Numbered from the stretch's first letter, positions 44,639 to 53,990 are shown. The stretch is DNA of 64,000 nucleotides from an uncultured Kiloniellaceae bacterium (GCA_947493695.1 CANLSF010000001.1:248001-312000), one strand, 5' to 3'. Notes: generated by a model not told the origin, from the sequence alone. A program made the numbers and translations.

Positions 44639-45742
44639 TCAAGCCTCCCCAGCTGCGACCAGCACCGTATCATCGCTATGCAAGGCGAGCTGCACCGCAT
44701 CGCCGATCGCGGGAAGGTTTGACACCATGTCGCGCCGTGTCATACCGCGCACCGTCACCTCGGTCCCATCCTCGAGGGCGGTGTACATCAGAAAACTGTC
44801 GCCCTGATAGACCATCTCGCGCACGCTTGCCCGGAACGCATTCACTTCGTCATCAACGATCTCGGTGCCATTTGTGATGAGCTGCAAGCGCTCAGGCCGC
44901 AGCATCAAAAGCAGGTGGTCAGTGCTACCGGGCAACTGCGCGACCTTGAGCGTCTGACCAGCGAAGTTTGCAACACCGTCTTGAACACTCACCGGCAAAA
45001 AGGTCGATTCCCCGATGAAATCCGCAACGAACCTGTTGGCCGGGCGTTCGTAAATCTCGTTGGGCGTGCCGAGCTGCATAACCCGGCCATGATTGATCAC
45101 GGCAATGCGGTCGGACATGGTCAGAGCTTCGCGCTGATCATGCGTGACATAGACCGTCGTCATACCCAGCTTGTCATGCAAACGGCGCAGTTCGATCTGC
45201 ATCTGCTCGCGCAGCTTTTTGTCGAGCGCCGAAAGCGGTTCGTCCATCAATAGAATGCGAGGTTCGAAGACGATTGCGCGCGCCAGGGCGACGCGCTGGC
45301 GTTGACCGCCGGAAAGCTGATCTATGCGCCGTTCGCCATATCCCCCGAGCTGCACGGTCTCAAGCGCCTGTTCGACACGCTGTTCAGCCTCTGGCTTTGA
45401 CACGCCGCGCAGCTTCAGCGGAAAGGCGACATTGTCGGCCACGGTCATATGGGGAAAGAGGGCGTAGTTCTGAAATACCATGCCCAGGTCGCGTTTATGG
45501 GGCGGTGTCCGGACAATCTCCCGTTCACCAAACTTGATGCTGCCGTAATCCGGCCGCGTGAAACCGGCCAATACCATCAGCAGAGTCGTTTTTCCGGAAC
45601 CGGAAGGTCCGAGCAGCGTCATGAACTCGCCGCTGCGGATGTCCAGGTCAATGTTGTCGAGCGCGAAGATCCGACCGTATGCCTTGGTTGCGTCGCGGAT
45701 CGTAATGGGCAGCGCGCCGCCTGCCGGAGTCATCTCGCTCAA
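44639..45742 (-). CDS. Polyamine-type ABC transporter ATP-binding protein, PotA-like
   Basis: A 367-aa ATPase with Walker A GPSGSGKTT, Q-loop MVFQNYALFPHMTV, signature LSGGQRQRVALA, Walker B RILLMDEPLSALD and a C-terminal TOBE domain. TTG 45742 is preferred because AGAGG lies 8 nt upstream; ATG 45733 three codons later is an alternative. A 163-nt structured gap separates it from the binding-protein gene on the same strand. Confidence 0.93.
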   Translation of the reverse strand: MSEMTPAGGALPITIRDATKAYGRIFALDNIDLDIRSGEFMTLLGPSGSGKTTLLMVLAGFTRPDYGSIKFGEREIVRTPPHKRDLGMVFQNYALFPHMTVADNVAFPLKLRGVSKPEAEQRVEQALETVQLGGYGERRIDQLSGGQRQRVALARAIVFEPRILLMDEPLSALDKKLREQMQIELRRLHDKLGMTTVYVTHDQREALTMSDRIAVINHGRVMQLGTPNEIYERPANRFVADFIGESTFLPVSVQDGVANFAGQTLKVAQLPGSTDHLLLMLRPERLQLITNGTEIVDDEVNAFRASVREMVYQGDSFLMYTALEDGTEVTVRGMTRRDMVSNLPAIGDAVQLALHSDDTVLVAAGEA

Positions 45743-45772
45743 AACAAAAACCTCTTGTGGATCAAGTTAGAA

Positions 45773-45888
45773 AAGGGGTGGCGCAACTCCAGCCCGCAAA
45801 AACCGGAGTCTGATCGTTCCCGAAAAATATACCAGAAACAGAGCGACCCATAGCTACGTGCTACCAGGCCCGCACAACGCCACCCCTT
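45773..45888 (-). repeat. Long-range 11-bp inverted repeat between binding-protein and ATPase genes
   Basis: On the minus strand AAGGGGTGGCG (45888-45878) is matched exactly by CGCCACCCCTT (45783-45773), 94 nt apart. The second arm is followed by UUCU. Inside the loop ACTCC/GGAGT can form a small stem. The transcript could fold into a closed multi-branch element just before the ATPase start, acting as attenuator or processing site. No coding capacity is convincing here. Confidence 0.5.
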
Positions 45889-45905
45889 ATTCTTGGCGAC
45901 CCTAG

Positions 45906-47000
45906 CTATTCTGTCACCAGATCCTGATACAGGGCCGAGGCCTTCTGCTCGAACTTGCCATACCATTCGATATCGACCGGCAACTGCAGCTTGGCGTTAT
46001 CGGGATGCGACGGCAGTTTTTCAGCAACCGCTTTGTTGATCTTGCCGATCTCGTAGGCCATTTTGTTGGTCGGACCGTAGGTGATGTATTTCGGCAGATT
46101 GGCCTGATATTCGGCCTTGCTGATTTCGGCCAGGAACTTCATCGCCGTGTCCTTGTTCGGCGCGCCTTTTGGAATCGCAAAGCAATCGTAATCCAGCAAG
46201 GCTTGGTTGAAGCTGTAGGCCGTCTGCGCTCCGTCGTTAATCGCAACGTCAAAACGACCGTTCCAGCCCGTGGTCATATCGACCTCGCCGTCCTTCATGA
46301 GCTGAGCATGCTGCGCACCCGAGCTCCACCACACCGCAATGTGCGGCTTGAGTTCACGGATCTTGTTGAGCGCCCGCTCCATGCCTTCTTCGGTCGCAAG
46401 CACTTCGTAGACTTTCTCGGGTGGAACACCGTCGGCCATCAGGGCAGGTTCCAGCGCCCCGGCAACCTTTCCGCGGTAAGCGCGCTTGCCGGGAAACTTC
46501 TCAACATCCCAGAAATCGGCCCAGCTTTGCGGTCCCTTGTCACCATAGGTCTCTGTGTTCCAGGCAAAAACAGTGGAGAATACATCGCCGCCAACACAGT
46601 ATTTCATCTTGAGTGTCGGATAGAAATTCGAGACGTCAATCACGTCGTAATCCAATGGCTCAAGCAACCCCTCCTCACCGGCCCGGGCCGCGCTGCCAGA
46701 ACCGCTGGCCACGATGTCCCAGGACATCGCCCCGGCCTTCACTTTCAGGCGCACATCCGACATGCCACCATAAGTCTCTTCGGTCACAGAAATGCCTGTA
46801 GCCTTGGCCGCCGGCTTGAAAAGCGCTTCACTCTGCGCATTCTGATAAGAACCGCCCCAGGAAGCGATGGTGACTTTCTCTTGCGCGACAGCCCCCGCTC
46901 CCAGGCCGCTGGCCGTGAACGCCATCGCCGCCGCTGCAATCGCGGCTTTGCCTGTAACTGCGTGTCTTGATTTGCCTCTAAACCTCTGGTCCTGACTCAT
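45906..47000 (-). CDS. Polyamine-type ABC transporter substrate-binding protein, PotD-like
   Basis: A 364-aa periplasmic binding protein of the PotD/PotF class. The N-terminus has an n-region (MSQDQRFRGKSRHAVTGK), a hydrophobic AAIAAAAMAF stretch and a likely cleavage after VAQ near residue 41. The mature part begins EKVTIASWGGSYQNAQSEALFKPAAKATG. ATG 47000 has GAGGAGG about 7 nt upstream, so the longer frame from 47063 is not used. Aromatic residues typical of amine-binding boxes (Trp, Tyr) occur in VWWSSGAQ and TTGWNGRFD. Ligand unknown: polyamine, betaine or another cationic compound. Confidence 0.92.
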   Translation of the reverse strand: MSQDQRFRGKSRHAVTGKAAIAAAAMAFTASGLGAGAVAQEKVTIASWGGSYQNAQSEALFKPAAKATGISVTEETYGGMSDVRLKVKAGAMSWDIVASGSGSAARAGEEGLLEPLDYDVIDVSNFYPTLKMKYCVGGDVFSTVFAWNTETYGDKGPQSWADFWDVEKFPGKRAYRGKVAGALEPALMADGVPPEKVYEVLATEEGMERALNKIRELKPHIAVWWSSGAQHAQLMKDGEVDMTTGWNGRFDVAINDGAQTAYSFNQALLDYDCFAIPKGAPNKDTAMKFLAEISKAEYQANLPKYITYGPTNKMAYEIGKINKAVAEKLPSHPDNAKLQLPVDIEWYGKFEQKASALYQDLVTE

Positions 47001-47183
47001 TTTGTGCCTCCTCATCTGTCGCCTGTATTTATATTTTGCCGGTCTGTCATTTGATGTCCGCAAGAGACGGAACAGTAATAAAGCCGGGGTTCTTGTTTCA
47101 GGTTACGATTTTACGTTGCTATAATGGTCTGGTAGGAAGGGCCATTCTCAACAATTTAAGATACCAATTCGGTCAAACGGGCT
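47001..47183 (-). other. Intergenic region ahead of the PotD-like gene (183 nt)
   Basis: It has no gene. A weak hairpin, AATGGTC with GGCCATT (one G-U) at 47123-47146, lies about 120 nt before the PotD-like ATG and could end transcripts of the oxidase gene upstream. No confident -35/-10 pair was found, so a separate promoter is only possible. Confidence 0.35.
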
Positions 47184-48479
47184 TCAGCTCCGGGCGTCGC
47201 GCCAACGGTAGTACATGACCGACGCACCGAGGAACCAGGGATTACCGCTGTAAAAGGGCCGGGTCTGGAAGGTCAGGTCATCGAAACCGGTCTGGCCTTC
47301 CTTGAGCCCGAGAATCTTTTGTCCGGTCCGCATACCCAGATAGCTCGCCATGGAAACACCAGAGCCACAATACCCCATGGCGTAATAGAGGCCGTCCTTT
47401 TGCCCGACATGCGCCAACTCGTCGAAGGTGTAGGCAACGAAACCGACCCAGGAGTGGCTGATTCTGGTTGTCTCCAACTCCGGGAAAACGCCTGCCATAG
47501 CCGCATGCAGTTTAGGTCCACTGGTCAGCGGATCAGTCTCGTTGTGTGACACCCGACCGCCGAAAACGACACGGGTCCGGTCGGGCGAGGGCCGGTAGTA
47601 GTAAACCACCTTGCGCGTGTCGCTGACGATCCGGTCCTTGGGCATCAGGCTATCCATAATCCCCGGTGCAAGGGGTTCGGTCGCGATGACGTAACTGCCG
47701 ATAGGAATGACACGCCGCCGCTGCCAGGGCGTGACAGTTCCGGTATAGCCGTTGGTGGCGACGACTACGTCGCGGGCAAAAACACTCCCCTGCGGTGTCG
47801 TAACCTCGAAGCCATCGCTTTTGCGTTCAACCGAGGTCACGGCACAGTGCTCGACCACCTCGGCACCCGCTTTGTGCACGCGCGCCAGCAGCCCTTGATG
47901 GTAGCGGCCCGGGTCAAGTGAAGCATGTTTCGGAAAAACAACACCGCCGTAGTAAGTATCGGTGCCGAGTTCGCTGCGCTGTTCGCTGCGCGGCACCAGA
48001 TGCGCGCCGATCTCCAGCCCTGGCGTATCATGACCGACTTCCACAGCCAACGCTTCATATTGCGCCGCTGAGTGCGCCGCGTGGAAACGGCCCGGAACCT
48101 TGAAATGACAATCGATCTTCTCCCGGCTCACAAAGTCTTCGATCCAGGAAAGTGCGTTATGCCCTTCCTTCATGATCGCAAAGGCTTTGTTGTGACCGTA
48201 TTTTGCGCTCAAGCTCTCCAGGTCCGACTTTACGCTGGTGCTGATCTGCCCGCCGTTGCGGGTACTGCAACCCCAGCCGACCGCCTCTGCATCAAGCACA
48301 AGGGTATGGCGTCCACCACGTGCGGTCTCCAGAGCCGCGTTGAGACCGGTGTAACCCGAACCGATGACCACCACGTCGGCGGCTTTTGGAAGCGTCGTGC
48401 TTCCAAGCTTGGGGCGCGGCGAATCCTCCCACCAGTAAGGATCTGTCTTGAAGTCGTCGGTGAAAAGGTTTGAACTCAC
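47184..48479 (-). CDS. FAD-dependent amine/amino-acid oxidase (DAO family, PuuB-like)
   Basis: A 431-aa flavoprotein of the DAO fold. The FAD motif is VVVIGSGYTGLNAALETAR near residue 36, followed by VGWGCSTRNGGQIS, which is characteristic of PuuB/gamma-glutamylputrescine oxidase and related secondary-amine oxidases. The N-terminus (DPYWWEDSPRP) matches that group. It probably oxidises an amine brought in by the adjacent transporter. The start is GTG 48479 with GGGAGC upstream. The enolase-superfamily gene ends 63 nt upstream on the same strand. Confidence 0.9.
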   Translation of the reverse strand: MSSNLFTDDFKTDPYWWEDSPRPKLGSTTLPKAADVVVIGSGYTGLNAALETARGGRHTLVLDAEAVGWGCSTRNGGQISTSVKSDLESLSAKYGHNKAFAIMKEGHNALSWIEDFVSREKIDCHFKVPGRFHAAHSAAQYEALAVEVGHDTPGLEIGAHLVPRSEQRSELGTDTYYGGVVFPKHASLDPGRYHQGLLARVHKAGAEVVEHCAVTSVERKSDGFEVTTPQGSVFARDVVVATNGYTGTVTPWQRRRVIPIGSYVIATEPLAPGIMDSLMPKDRIVSDTRKVVYYYRPSPDRTRVVFGGRVSHNETDPLTSGPKLHAAMAGVFPELETTRISHSWVGFVAYTFDELAHVGQKDGLYYAMGYCGSGVSMASYLGMRTGQKILGLKEGQTGFDDLTFQTRPFYSGNPWFLGASVMYYRWRDARS

Positions 48480-48542
48480 AAAAGCTCCCGATAGATCCAG
48501 TCATTCCAGAAGCTGCGATGTTGGCTCGGCCCCGTCAACGAC

Positions 48543-49646
48543 TCAACTCATTTCGCTGATCTGATAGTCCGCCGCTTCCAGCCAGGCATCTGAGAGCTCG
48601 ACACCCCAACCCGGCGCATCGGGGATCGTGACCTTGCCGTCGACGATGTCGTAAGGCGAGCGCTTGTAGAGACCTTCCTGCCAGGGATAATAGTCCGGCC
48701 CCTCAATAGAGAATTCCAGATACTTTCCGGCATTGGGAATCGCACCCAGAAGATGCATGGTGAAGAGCGTCACCAGCGAGAGGTTAGCGCAATGCGGCGT
48801 ACAGGGGAGTCCCGCTGCCTCTGCCATCTTGGCCACCCGCAGGGTTCGGGTCATTCCGCCGAGATAACTTACATCGGGCTGAACGATATCGACCGCGCGC
48901 ATCTCGATCATCCGTCGCCAGGTCGACAAATCGCAATCCTGCTCCCCGCCGGTGACATCAATATCGAGGGCATCTGTTACTTCCTTGGTCTGCTCCAACT
49001 CCCAGTATGGGCAGGGTTCCTCGTAGTGGGAAATCCCGTTGTCCTCTAGCATCCGGCCGACCTCGATGGCCCTTTCCGGCGAAAAGCCGCTGTTGGCATC
49101 CACCAGCAACGCCATATCATCGCCCATGGCTTTGCGCAGGGTCGGCACAATCTCTTCCGTCCGACCCGGCCATTCATCGATATCGTGCCCGCATTCCGCA
49201 GCGATCCGGAACTTGAAGGCATCGTAGCCATCACGATCCCGCAAACGGAGCAAACGATCCGCCTCCTGCGCAGGCGTGATATCGCGTTTCATGGAGGAGG
49301 CATAAACCCGTATCGCCCTCGGTGTTCCACCCAGCAGTTCGCAGACACTTTTCCCCACAAGTTTGCCGTTCAGATCCCAGAGCGCGGTATCCAACCCGCC
49401 AATGGCACGCCGCAGATAAGATCCCGGGAACTTGTGCTCGCGCTCGGTGATGACGTCGACCAGATAGTCGATATCGCGTGCGTCCTGCCCCAGTGCCCAG
49501 GGTGCGACCTGGCGATGCAGCACGAGCGATGAGATATCGGCATTGTAGGTCGAAACCTGTCCCCAGCCTTGCGCCCCCTCATCGGTCGTCACCCGGACAA
49601 AACCAACATACTCGGTGGAAAAGGTCTCGATCGATTTGATTTTCAT
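48543..49646 (-). CDS. Enolase-superfamily enzyme, mandelate-racemase subgroup
   Basis: A 367-aa enzyme with the N-terminal capping domain and a barrel. Predicted catalytic and metal residues: K145-x-R147 (AFKFRIA), D183 (LLVDANSGF), E209 (HYEEPCP), E235 (GGEQDCD) and the general base H285 (TPHCANLS). The His base and KxR motif place it with acid-sugar dehydratases and racemases. A sugar-acid or hydroxy-acid substrate is likely; its specificity is not readable. It heads the minus-strand operon and is divergent from a MocR regulator. Confidence 0.9.
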   Translation of the reverse strand: MKIKSIETFSTEYVGFVRVTTDEGAQGWGQVSTYNADISSLVLHRQVAPWALGQDARDIDYLVDVITEREHKFPGSYLRRAIGGLDTALWDLNGKLVGKSVCELLGGTPRAIRVYASSMKRDITPAQEADRLLRLRDRDGYDAFKFRIAAECGHDIDEWPGRTEEIVPTLRKAMGDDMALLVDANSGFSPERAIEVGRMLEDNGISHYEEPCPYWELEQTKEVTDALDIDVTGGEQDCDLSTWRRMIEMRAVDIVQPDVSYLGGMTRTLRVAKMAEAAGLPCTPHCANLSLVTLFTMHLLGAIPNAGKYLEFSIEGPDYYPWQEGLYKRSPYDIVDGKVTIPDAPGWGVELSDAWLEAADYQISEMS

Positions 49647-49808
49647 AAGAACGCGGTACCGTTTCCTGGCGTTGGCAGTGTCGGAAGATCTTTCTGATCA
49701 ATCGATATGACAATGAATTGGACTGGAGATAAGATCCATTTTAAACATTCTACAATACCACTTAAATCTCTTCCCGACGATCAGACTCCAGAAAGGATGC
49801 CCGTCCAT
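49647..49808. promoter_or_regulatory. Divergent promoter region between enolase-superfamily gene and MocR regulator
   Basis: 162 nt, AT-rich near 49730-49770, with a possible TACAAT -10 box at 49751-49756 for the regulator. No clear direct repeat of the kind bound by MocR proteins was identified by eye. Confidence 0.3.
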
Positions 49809-51296
49809 ATGGTCAAGCGAAGCGGTGGCGCTCTGCTGCTCTCCCTGCATATCGACCGCGAATCCGGACGTCGGGTCACCAGCCAGGTCTTCACGGCGAT
49901 CCGCGAGATGATCCTTTCCGGCGGCCTCAATGCAGGTGAGCGTTTGCCCGCGAGCCGTACCTTGGCGAAAGATCTCGGGATCTCCAGAACCACAGTGATC
50001 GAGGTCTTTGAACGCCTGGCTGCCGAAGGCCTGATCGAATCCCGGACAGGGGCAGGCACTTTCGTCAGCGATGCCCTCAAAGAAAACCGCCCGGCGATGA
50101 CACCTCCGCTAACAGGCACCGAGAACCGGCCGTTCAGTAAGCCCCGCCTCTCGCGTTCGATTACAAAAGCGTCGGAGATGTTTTACGAGCGCCTGCCGCA
50201 CGAACCGCGCGCCTTCACGACGGCGATGCCGGCTTTCGACGCCTTTCCCCTGGCACTCTGGTCGCGCCAGATGTCCAAGCATTGGCGGGATCAACGAAAC
50301 ATCGTCATGGGCTACAGCGATCCGCACGGCTATGTGCCATTGCGGCGGGCCATTGCATCTCACCTCAGAGCTAACCGGGGTATTGCCTGCGAACCCGAAC
50401 AGATCTTTGTCGTCGGCGGTGCGCAGCAGGCTTTCTATCTGATCGGTAGTTTGCTGCTCGACCCGAACGACAAGGTCTGGTTCGAAAACCCAGGCGCCAT
50501 CGGCGCCCGCAATTCCCTGATCGCCTGCGGTGGCAATCTGATCCCGGTCCCGGTAGATGGTCAGGGCCTGATGGTCGAAGAAGGACAGCGGCTTGCGCCC
50601 GACTTCCGTCTCGTCTTTGTCACTCCCGCTCACCAGCAACCCTTGGGCTCGACCATGTCCCTTGAGCGCCGCTTCGCCCTTCTGAAGGCAGCAGAAGACG
50701 CCGATGCCCTGATCATTGAAGACGATTACGACGGCGAGTTCTGCTACGGCGGGCATCCGCAACCAACTCTAAAAAGCGTCGATTCCACCGGTCGCGTGAT
50801 CTATGTCGGCACCTTCAGCAAAACCCTCTTCCCGGCCCTGCGGCTGGGTTATTTCGTCTCTCCCCCTGCCCTGGTTGACGTCTTTAATCAAGTAACCAAC
50901 GCTTTTCTGCAGGGCGTACCCTCAAGCAACCAGGCGGTCGTCGCGAGCTTCATGGAGGAAGGCCATTTCGCCGCGCACATCCGGCGCATGCGCAAGATCT
51001 ATGCGGAGCGCCATCAGGTGCTCTGCGACGCCGCGAGCGCACATCTGTCGGGACTCCTCGAGATAGTACCGACAGACACGGGGCTTCACACCATCGGTCT
51101 GCTGTCGCCGGATCTTTCGGAAAACGACGCCGCGGCCGCCGCCGAGGAGAGGGGTATCACGGTGACTCCTATTGAGCGCTTTTCCATCGCGCCAACACAC
51201 AGCAATGGACTGGTGCTCGGATTCAGCGGTATCAAACCACCCGATATCCTTGCCGGCGTCTCAACACTGGCAAGGGCGCTGGAAAGCATCCGATAG
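49809..51296 (+). CDS. MocR/PdxR-type regulator (GntR helix-turn-helix fused to aminotransferase)
   Basis: A 495-aa regulator. The N-terminal winged helix (RRVTSQVFTAIREMILSGGLNAGERLPASRTLAKDLGISRTTVIEVFERLAAEGLIESRTGAGTFV) is followed by a fold-type-I aminotransferase domain with the PLP lysine in YVGTFSKTLFPALRLGY and the cofactor Asp in IIEDDYDGEF. Such proteins sense amino compounds through PLP. The start is uncertain: ATG 49809 is used (AAAGGA 11 nt upstream), ATG 49797 is also possible, and a longer frame extends to 49707. It is divergent from the enolase-superfamily operon, its likely target. Confidence 0.9.
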   Translation: MVKRSGGALLLSLHIDRESGRRVTSQVFTAIREMILSGGLNAGERLPASRTLAKDLGISRTTVIEVFERLAAEGLIESRTGAGTFVSDALKENRPAMTPPLTGTENRPFSKPRLSRSITKASEMFYERLPHEPRAFTTAMPAFDAFPLALWSRQMSKHWRDQRNIVMGYSDPHGYVPLRRAIASHLRANRGIACEPEQIFVVGGAQQAFYLIGSLLLDPNDKVWFENPGAIGARNSLIACGGNLIPVPVDGQGLMVEEGQRLAPDFRLVFVTPAHQQPLGSTMSLERRFALLKAAEDADALIIEDDYDGEFCYGGHPQPTLKSVDSTGRVIYVGTFSKTLFPALRLGYFVSPPALVDVFNQVTNAFLQGVPSSNQAVVASFMEEGHFAAHIRRMRKIYAERHQVLCDAASAHLSGLLEIVPTDTGLHTIGLLSPDLSENDAAAAAEERGITVTPIERFSIAPTHSNGLVLGFSGIKPPDILAGVSTLARALESIR

Positions 51297-51408
51297 GAGC
51301 AGTACACGGTCGCTGTGGTATGAAACGACGTCGAAAATGGACCTAACAGCGCCGTCTTCCTTCGCATAGTCTGCACATCACAAAGTCAATGAAGGTAAAG
51401 CAGTTTCC

Positions 51409-53037
51409 GTGTCAGCAAACTCCAGAGTCGATTACGACTACATTATCGTCGGCGCCGGTTCCGCCGGCTGTGTCCTGGCCAATCGCCTGAGTGAAAACGG
51501 TAAATTCCGTGTTTTGCTGCTCGAAGCCGGTGGCAGCGACCAGCGCTTCTGGGTACAGGTGCCCATCGGCTATGGTAAGTCCTTCTACGATCCCGGCGTC
51601 AACTGGATGTACCGGACTGCGCCAGACCCCGGCCTGGATAACCGCGAAGGCTACTGGCCGCGCGGCAAGGTGCTGGGTGGATCCTCGTCCATCAACGCCA
51701 TGGTCTATATCCGCGGTCAGGCCGCCGATTTCGATGCCTGGAGAGAGTACGGCAATCCGGGCTGGGGGTGGGACGATGTTCTGCCCTACTTCAAGAAATC
51801 CGAGAACAACGCGCGCGGCGGCGATGCCTGGCGCGGAACCGGCGGACCGTTGCATGTCTCAGATGTCTCGAAGCATTTACACCCGCTGAACGAAGTTTAC
51901 ATCAAAGGCGCGATGGAAGCGGGTTTGCGCCGCAATGACGACTTCAACGGCGAGACACAGGAAGGCGTCGGCCTCTACCAGATCACCACCCGCGACGGTA
52001 TCCGCATGTCGGCGGCACGAGCCTACTTACGGCCTGCTATGAAACGCGCAAATCTGCGGGTTGAGAGCAAAGCCCTCGCCACGCGCATCCTCTTCGAAGG
52101 CAAGAAAGCCATCGGCATCGAGTACCGCCGAAACGGTCAACTTCATCAGGCGCAAGCCAAACGCGAAGTCATTCTCTCCGCCGGTTCGATCAATTCGCCA
52201 CAGCTTTTGCAGCTTTCGGGCGTCGGCCCCGCCGAAGTTCTGAAACCACTCGGTATCGAGATCCTGCACGAGAGCCCTGCCGTCGGCAGAAATCTCCAGG
52301 ACCACCTGGGGGTCGATCACCTCTACCGCGCCCGCAAACCAACCCTCAACAATGAACTGCATCCCTGGCACGGTAAGCTCTGGGCCGGAATGAAATACCT
52401 GCTGTTGCGCCGGGGACCGCTCTGCCTAAGCGTCAATCAGGGCGGCGGTTTCTTCCGCACCCGGCCGGACATCGACCGCCCGAACATGCAGCTCTACTTC
52501 TCGCCGGTCAGCTACATCAAGGCCCCGCCAGGCAAGCGACCGCTTATGAGTCCCGACCCCTACCCGGGCTTTCTGCTGGGAATTTCACCCTGCCGCCCCA
52601 CCAGTCGTGGCTATTTGCAGATCAGCTCCAGGGATCCGGACGTCCAGCCGGACATTCATCCAAACTCCCTTTCAACCAATCATGATCTGCAGGAGATGCT
52701 GGAAGGTGTGCGCTTCATGCGGAAGCTCGCTTCGACGCCATCACTCTCAGCTTTGATCGAAGAAGAACTCCAACCAGGCCGCGCGGTGGAGAGCGACGAA
52801 GCCATGATCGCCGACATTCGCCAACGCAGCTCAACGATCTTTCACCCGGTTAGCACCTGCCGTATGGGTCCGTCAGCACAAGACAATGTGGTTGACCATA
52901 ATCTCAAGGTCCACGGCCTCCAGAATCTCCGCGTAATCGACGCCTCGGTCTTTCCAGCCGTGACTTCCGGTAACACCAACGCTCCGGCAATCATGGTCGG
53001 TGAAAAAGGGTCCAATCTGGTCCTGTCGGAGGCTTAG
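51409..53037 (+). CDS. GMC-family oxidoreductase (choline/alcohol dehydrogenase-like)
   Basis: A 542-aa FAD enzyme of the GMC family. The FAD motif YIIVGAGSAGCVLANRLSE is at the N-terminus, GMC signature 1 in GKVLGGSSSINAMVYIRGQAADFDAW, signature 2 in GSINSPQLLQLSGVGP, and the C-terminal catalytic His and Asn in FHPVSTCRMG and PAVTSGNTNAPAIMVGEKG. Length fits BetA/alcohol dehydrogenases. The start is GTG 51409 with AAGGTAAAG upstream. It may oxidise choline or another alcohol. It follows the MocR gene by 112 nt, and its stop overlaps the convergent LysR stop. Confidence 0.92.
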   Translation: MSANSRVDYDYIIVGAGSAGCVLANRLSENGKFRVLLLEAGGSDQRFWVQVPIGYGKSFYDPGVNWMYRTAPDPGLDNREGYWPRGKVLGGSSSINAMVYIRGQAADFDAWREYGNPGWGWDDVLPYFKKSENNARGGDAWRGTGGPLHVSDVSKHLHPLNEVYIKGAMEAGLRRNDDFNGETQEGVGLYQITTRDGIRMSAARAYLRPAMKRANLRVESKALATRILFEGKKAIGIEYRRNGQLHQAQAKREVILSAGSINSPQLLQLSGVGPAEVLKPLGIEILHESPAVGRNLQDHLGVDHLYRARKPTLNNELHPWHGKLWAGMKYLLLRRGPLCLSVNQGGGFFRTRPDIDRPNMQLYFSPVSYIKAPPGKRPLMSPDPYPGFLLGISPCRPTSRGYLQISSRDPDVQPDIHPNSLSTNHDLQEMLEGVRFMRKLASTPSLSALIEEELQPGRAVESDEAMIADIRQRSSTIFHPVSTCRMGPSAQDNVVDHNLKVHGLQNLRVIDASVFPAVTSGNTNAPAIMVGEKGSNLVLSEA

Positions 53038-53990
53038 CCGACAGGAAGAGCTGAAGAGTCCAATTGCCGCCGTCGCGCGCCGATCTTCATGAAAACTTCG
53101 ATCAGGCGCTCCGCGAAGGATGCAGCAAGTATAGAGGCAGGACGGTAGGCCGGTGTCAGCAAATCGATACCGAACTCGATTGCGGGCTCGAATGGCCGGA
53201 ACACAATAGACTCCCGCTTTGCTGAGCGTGAAAGCCAGGATTCAGCCGTCAGGGGATCAATGATTGCGCAGGCGAACTCCTGCTCCACATAGGTCAAAAG
53301 CGGGTGAAAGAACTGCCCGACAAAGCGGACGTTCAGGCTTTGCCCCTCGGCCTCAAATGCGCGCCGGGTTAAAAGATGACTGCGATGCTCGGTAAAGAGC
53401 GTTGCCATGGGCTTCCCGGTCAGATCCGCAGGGGTGATAACCGACAGTTCCGCGAGCGCATCGCCTGCCGGAATGGCGCAAATACAATTGAAGAGGAAGG
53501 TTTCGGCGGAAACCAGAGAGGCCTCAATGGTCCGGGCCGGGTCATGGTCCGCAATCCCGAGATCGAACTGCTGTGACCCGACCAGTTGCTGGACAGCGTC
53601 CGAGCTGCGCGAGAGCAAAGTTGCCTTAACCTCCGGTTTCGCTCCCAGATGCTGACAAATCAACTCGGGCAAAATGACGGTAGCAGGTCCAGGCATGGAG
53701 ACGATCTTGAGTTCGCCGCTTTCCATCGCTTTCATGCGCTGCATGTTCTGACTGACGCTGCTGATGCGGTTCAGAACGTCAATACACTCCTTGAAGAGAT
53801 ACTGCGCTTCAGGCACCGGATGCAATCGACCCCGCTGCCGTTCGAAAAGCCGCATGCCGAGTTCGTCCTCCAAGCCGGAAATCATATGACTGATCGAAGG
53901 TTGCGTGCGGTTGAGGTTGCGCGCTGCTTCGGAAACCGACCCGGTCAGCATCACCTCTCTGAAAGCCGACATTTGCTTCAGGTTCATCAT
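53034..53990 (-). CDS. LysR-family transcriptional regulator
   Basis: A 318-aa LysR regulator. The helix-turn-helix is MNLKQMSAFREVMLTGSVSEAARNLNRTQPSISHMISGLEDELGMRLFERQRGRLHPV, followed by a LysR substrate domain. It is divergent from the TAXI-TRAP transporter and is its probable activator. Its stop overlaps that of the convergent GMC gene by 4 nt. ATG 53990 is used; a second ATG follows at once. Confidence 0.93.
   Translation of the reverse strand: MMNLKQMSAFREVMLTGSVSEAARNLNRTQPSISHMISGLEDELGMRLFERQRGRLHPVPEAQYLFKECIDVLNRISSVSQNMQRMKAMESGELKIVSMPGPATVILPELICQHLGAKPEVKATLLSRSSDAVQQLVGSQQFDLGIADHDPARTIEASLVSAETFLFNCICAIPAGDALAELSVITPADLTGKPMATLFTEHRSHLLTRRAFEAEGQSLNVRFVGQFFHPLLTYVEQEFACAIIDPLTAESWLSRSAKRESIVFRPFEPAIEFGIDLLTPAYRPASILAASFAERLIEVFMKIGARRRQLDSSALPVG

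Noticed and set aside
45739-45966. Short frame spanning the gap between PotD-like and PotA-like genes
   Set aside because: It overlaps both neighbours, encodes no known motif, and the gap is better explained by the inverted-repeat RNA element.
46005-46970. A 321-codon plus-strand frame opposite the PotD-like gene
   Set aside because: It lies wholly within a well-supported binding-protein gene, has Arg/His-rich composition, no RBS and no family motif.
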